NCBI GenBank assembly: GCA_030762935.1
Contig: CM060895.1
Location: forward strand, 31,796,501-31,860,500
Direction of reading: 5' to 3'
DNA: 64,000 nt
From: Hymenopus coronatus
Lineage: Eukaryota > Arthropoda > Insecta > Mantodea > Hymenopodidae
Part shown: one piece after another, positions 62,945-64,000 of the stretch
Layout: the number at the start of each line of letters is the position of its first letter
Numbering within the stretch: the stretch's first letter is position 1
The notes under the pieces: generated by a model
Database searches by the model: none
Seen by the model: the letters and a program-made list of their open reading frames with translations, nothing else
Told to the model about the DNA's origin: nothing
Program-made: the position numbers and the translations under genes

Positions 62945-64000
62945 CTGACATTTTTCATTTAAATTGCTTTATTTTTTCTCAAAATATTCTCCTTTATAAC
63001 CAATACACTCTTTTGCATATGTTCAAAGCATATGCCAGAGCAAGTTCTGCCAACGAAAATCTTGTTTACGCATTAAAATCTCTGATGTTCGGGAGCAAAA
63101 AAAAAAAAAAAGTCGGGTGTTGAAATAGTCGGTTGTTAGACGAGATGTTTGAGCGCTCGCATTGTCTTGCTGAAGAACGATCCAACGGCACTTGTTTGTT
63201 GTCCTTATCTCACCGAAGATATCCGGCAAACAAATGATTGCATACCGTTCAGAATTGACTGTTTTACTTCCTCTAAAAGCACTGTTGCCACATGACCAGT
63301 TTTTTTGAAAAGAATGAAACAGGCGACCATTTGTTTCGAAGTTCTTTGAGAACCAATTACTTTTTCTTGGTTCATCTTGAAACACCCATGCAGTCGCTGT
63401 TTCGGGCCCATATGGTTAGATCCATGATTCATCACCTGTTACGATCTTCTATACGTATTTTGAAGCCCCAGCATTGTACTATTTGAGCATTTGTGTGCAC
63501 CTATCGACACGAGCATCCGTTAGAGATTGTGTCAAATTATGCGTTTTTCACAGCTAAATGATCATGCAATAGTTTATGTATGCTAGTGGAACTAATTCTT
63601 AGAGTGGCCTCTATCTTACACAGTATGTGGCATGACGATGTTGCACTATTAGTTTCTGCACAGAATTAATGTTTTCTGGCACGACTGATTTAGGACGGCT
63701 CCACAAATATCGCCAGTGAGTAACGGCAGCCACGATTAAACCCATACCACGCTTCACAGCGGTAAATGATGGAACTTCATCGCTAAGTGTACAAGCAAAA
63801 TAATCAATGCTCTCTTGTCTTTAAAATCCACGTCGAAAATCACAATAAGTCTTAATTTTAAAGTCACCGTAAACAATACAAATAACACTCCATTGAAAAA
63901 AACATCTGAAGTAGGTTAACGTCAACAATGTCTAACTTTCCAGTGGAAATAACAGATGGCACCTACAGCAATCAATGTTGCCAAGGCTCAAAATATAAAC
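62945..64000 (-). mobile_element. Mariner M3, decayed, cut by window edge
   Basis: Transposase remnants on the minus strand (63023-63840) with A/T-rich flanks. The left limit is approximate. The 5' terminal repeat should lie beyond 64000 or in the last ~100 bases and is not identifiable. It differs from M1, M2 and M4 in sequence. Confidence 0.8.
63023..63850 (-). pseudogene. Mariner M3 transposase, many frameshifts
   Basis: From the N-terminal side: TLSDEVPSFTAVKRG, RPKSVVPENINSVQKLIV (region after the helix-turn-helix), then IVTGDESW with the first catalytic aspartate (about 63445), FQDEPRKSNW and SKQMVACF, then LQQDNASAQTS with the second aspartate (about 63160). The PYSPDLAP(N/S)D segment with the third aspartate is replaced by an A-run and LRF-like sequence. 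At least four frame changes and several stops; not functional. Confidence 0.85.

Overview
This is AT-rich invertebrate nuclear DNA. Mariner elements, several tRNA-derived SINE families, LINE 3' ends and a THAP-domain relic point to a metazoan, most likely an arthropod; I cannot name the species. I see no intact host gene, no bacterial operon, no CRISPR array and no rRNA. Almost every open frame lies inside a repeat or a broken transposon.

One repeat dominates. I call it R860. It is about 860 bp long and occurs as roughly 57 complete or partial pieces on both strands. By my own addition of coordinates these cover about 34 kb, roughly half the window. In + orientation it opens with TCTGATGTG (end A), carries subterminal hairpins, a 9-bp palindrome (AAATACCAA..TTGGTATTT) and a CA/CACGGA tract, and closes with a ~32-bp near-palindrome (CTCTAYAC...ACTATGTACATAGT...TAGAG) followed by AAAGTAAAAA (end B). 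It encodes no recognisable protein and looks like a non-autonomous element. The end hairpin, central microsatellite and exact head-to-tail junctions recall Helitron/Helentron-associated (HINE-like) elements, but I do not see the canonical CTRR terminus. Subfamily a is the commonest. Subfamily b has a CCC/GGG version of the end hairpin and a GCCAGGAGTAGAAC block. Subfamily c is older and more diverged.

Layout: 1-4235 R860 pieces, a SINE and a possible Penelope-like trace; 4851-5572 an internally deleted mariner (M1); 5624-23133 R860 copies alternating with unique AT-rich DNA and SINEs, including a SINE-in-SINE at 20438-20925; 23764-25119 an R860 holding a SINE that holds a 200-bp foldback element; 25431-27714 mostly unique DNA with an inverted repeat and a LINE relic; 27897-30000 an R860 split by a 5'-truncated LINE with a 12-bp target duplication; 30003-37535 dense R860 including tandem pairs; 37536-38901 unique DNA with a promoter-like cluster; 38913-39154 a SINE with an 11-bp target duplication; 39186-46869 R860, LINE 3' ends and a mariner tail; 47432-49123 a decayed mariner (M2) holding both a SINE and a second M1 deletion derivative; 49892-54322 R860, including a 244-bp internal tandem duplication; 54976-55350 a frameshifted THAP domain; 55358-61943 R860; 62945-64000 a decayed mariner (M3) on the minus strand running to the window edge.

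The elements do not form a pathway. The interest is in the layered insertions, which give a relative chronology (R860 older than SINE S1 older than the foldback; M2 older than SINE S3 and M1), and in the structure and tandem amplification of R860.
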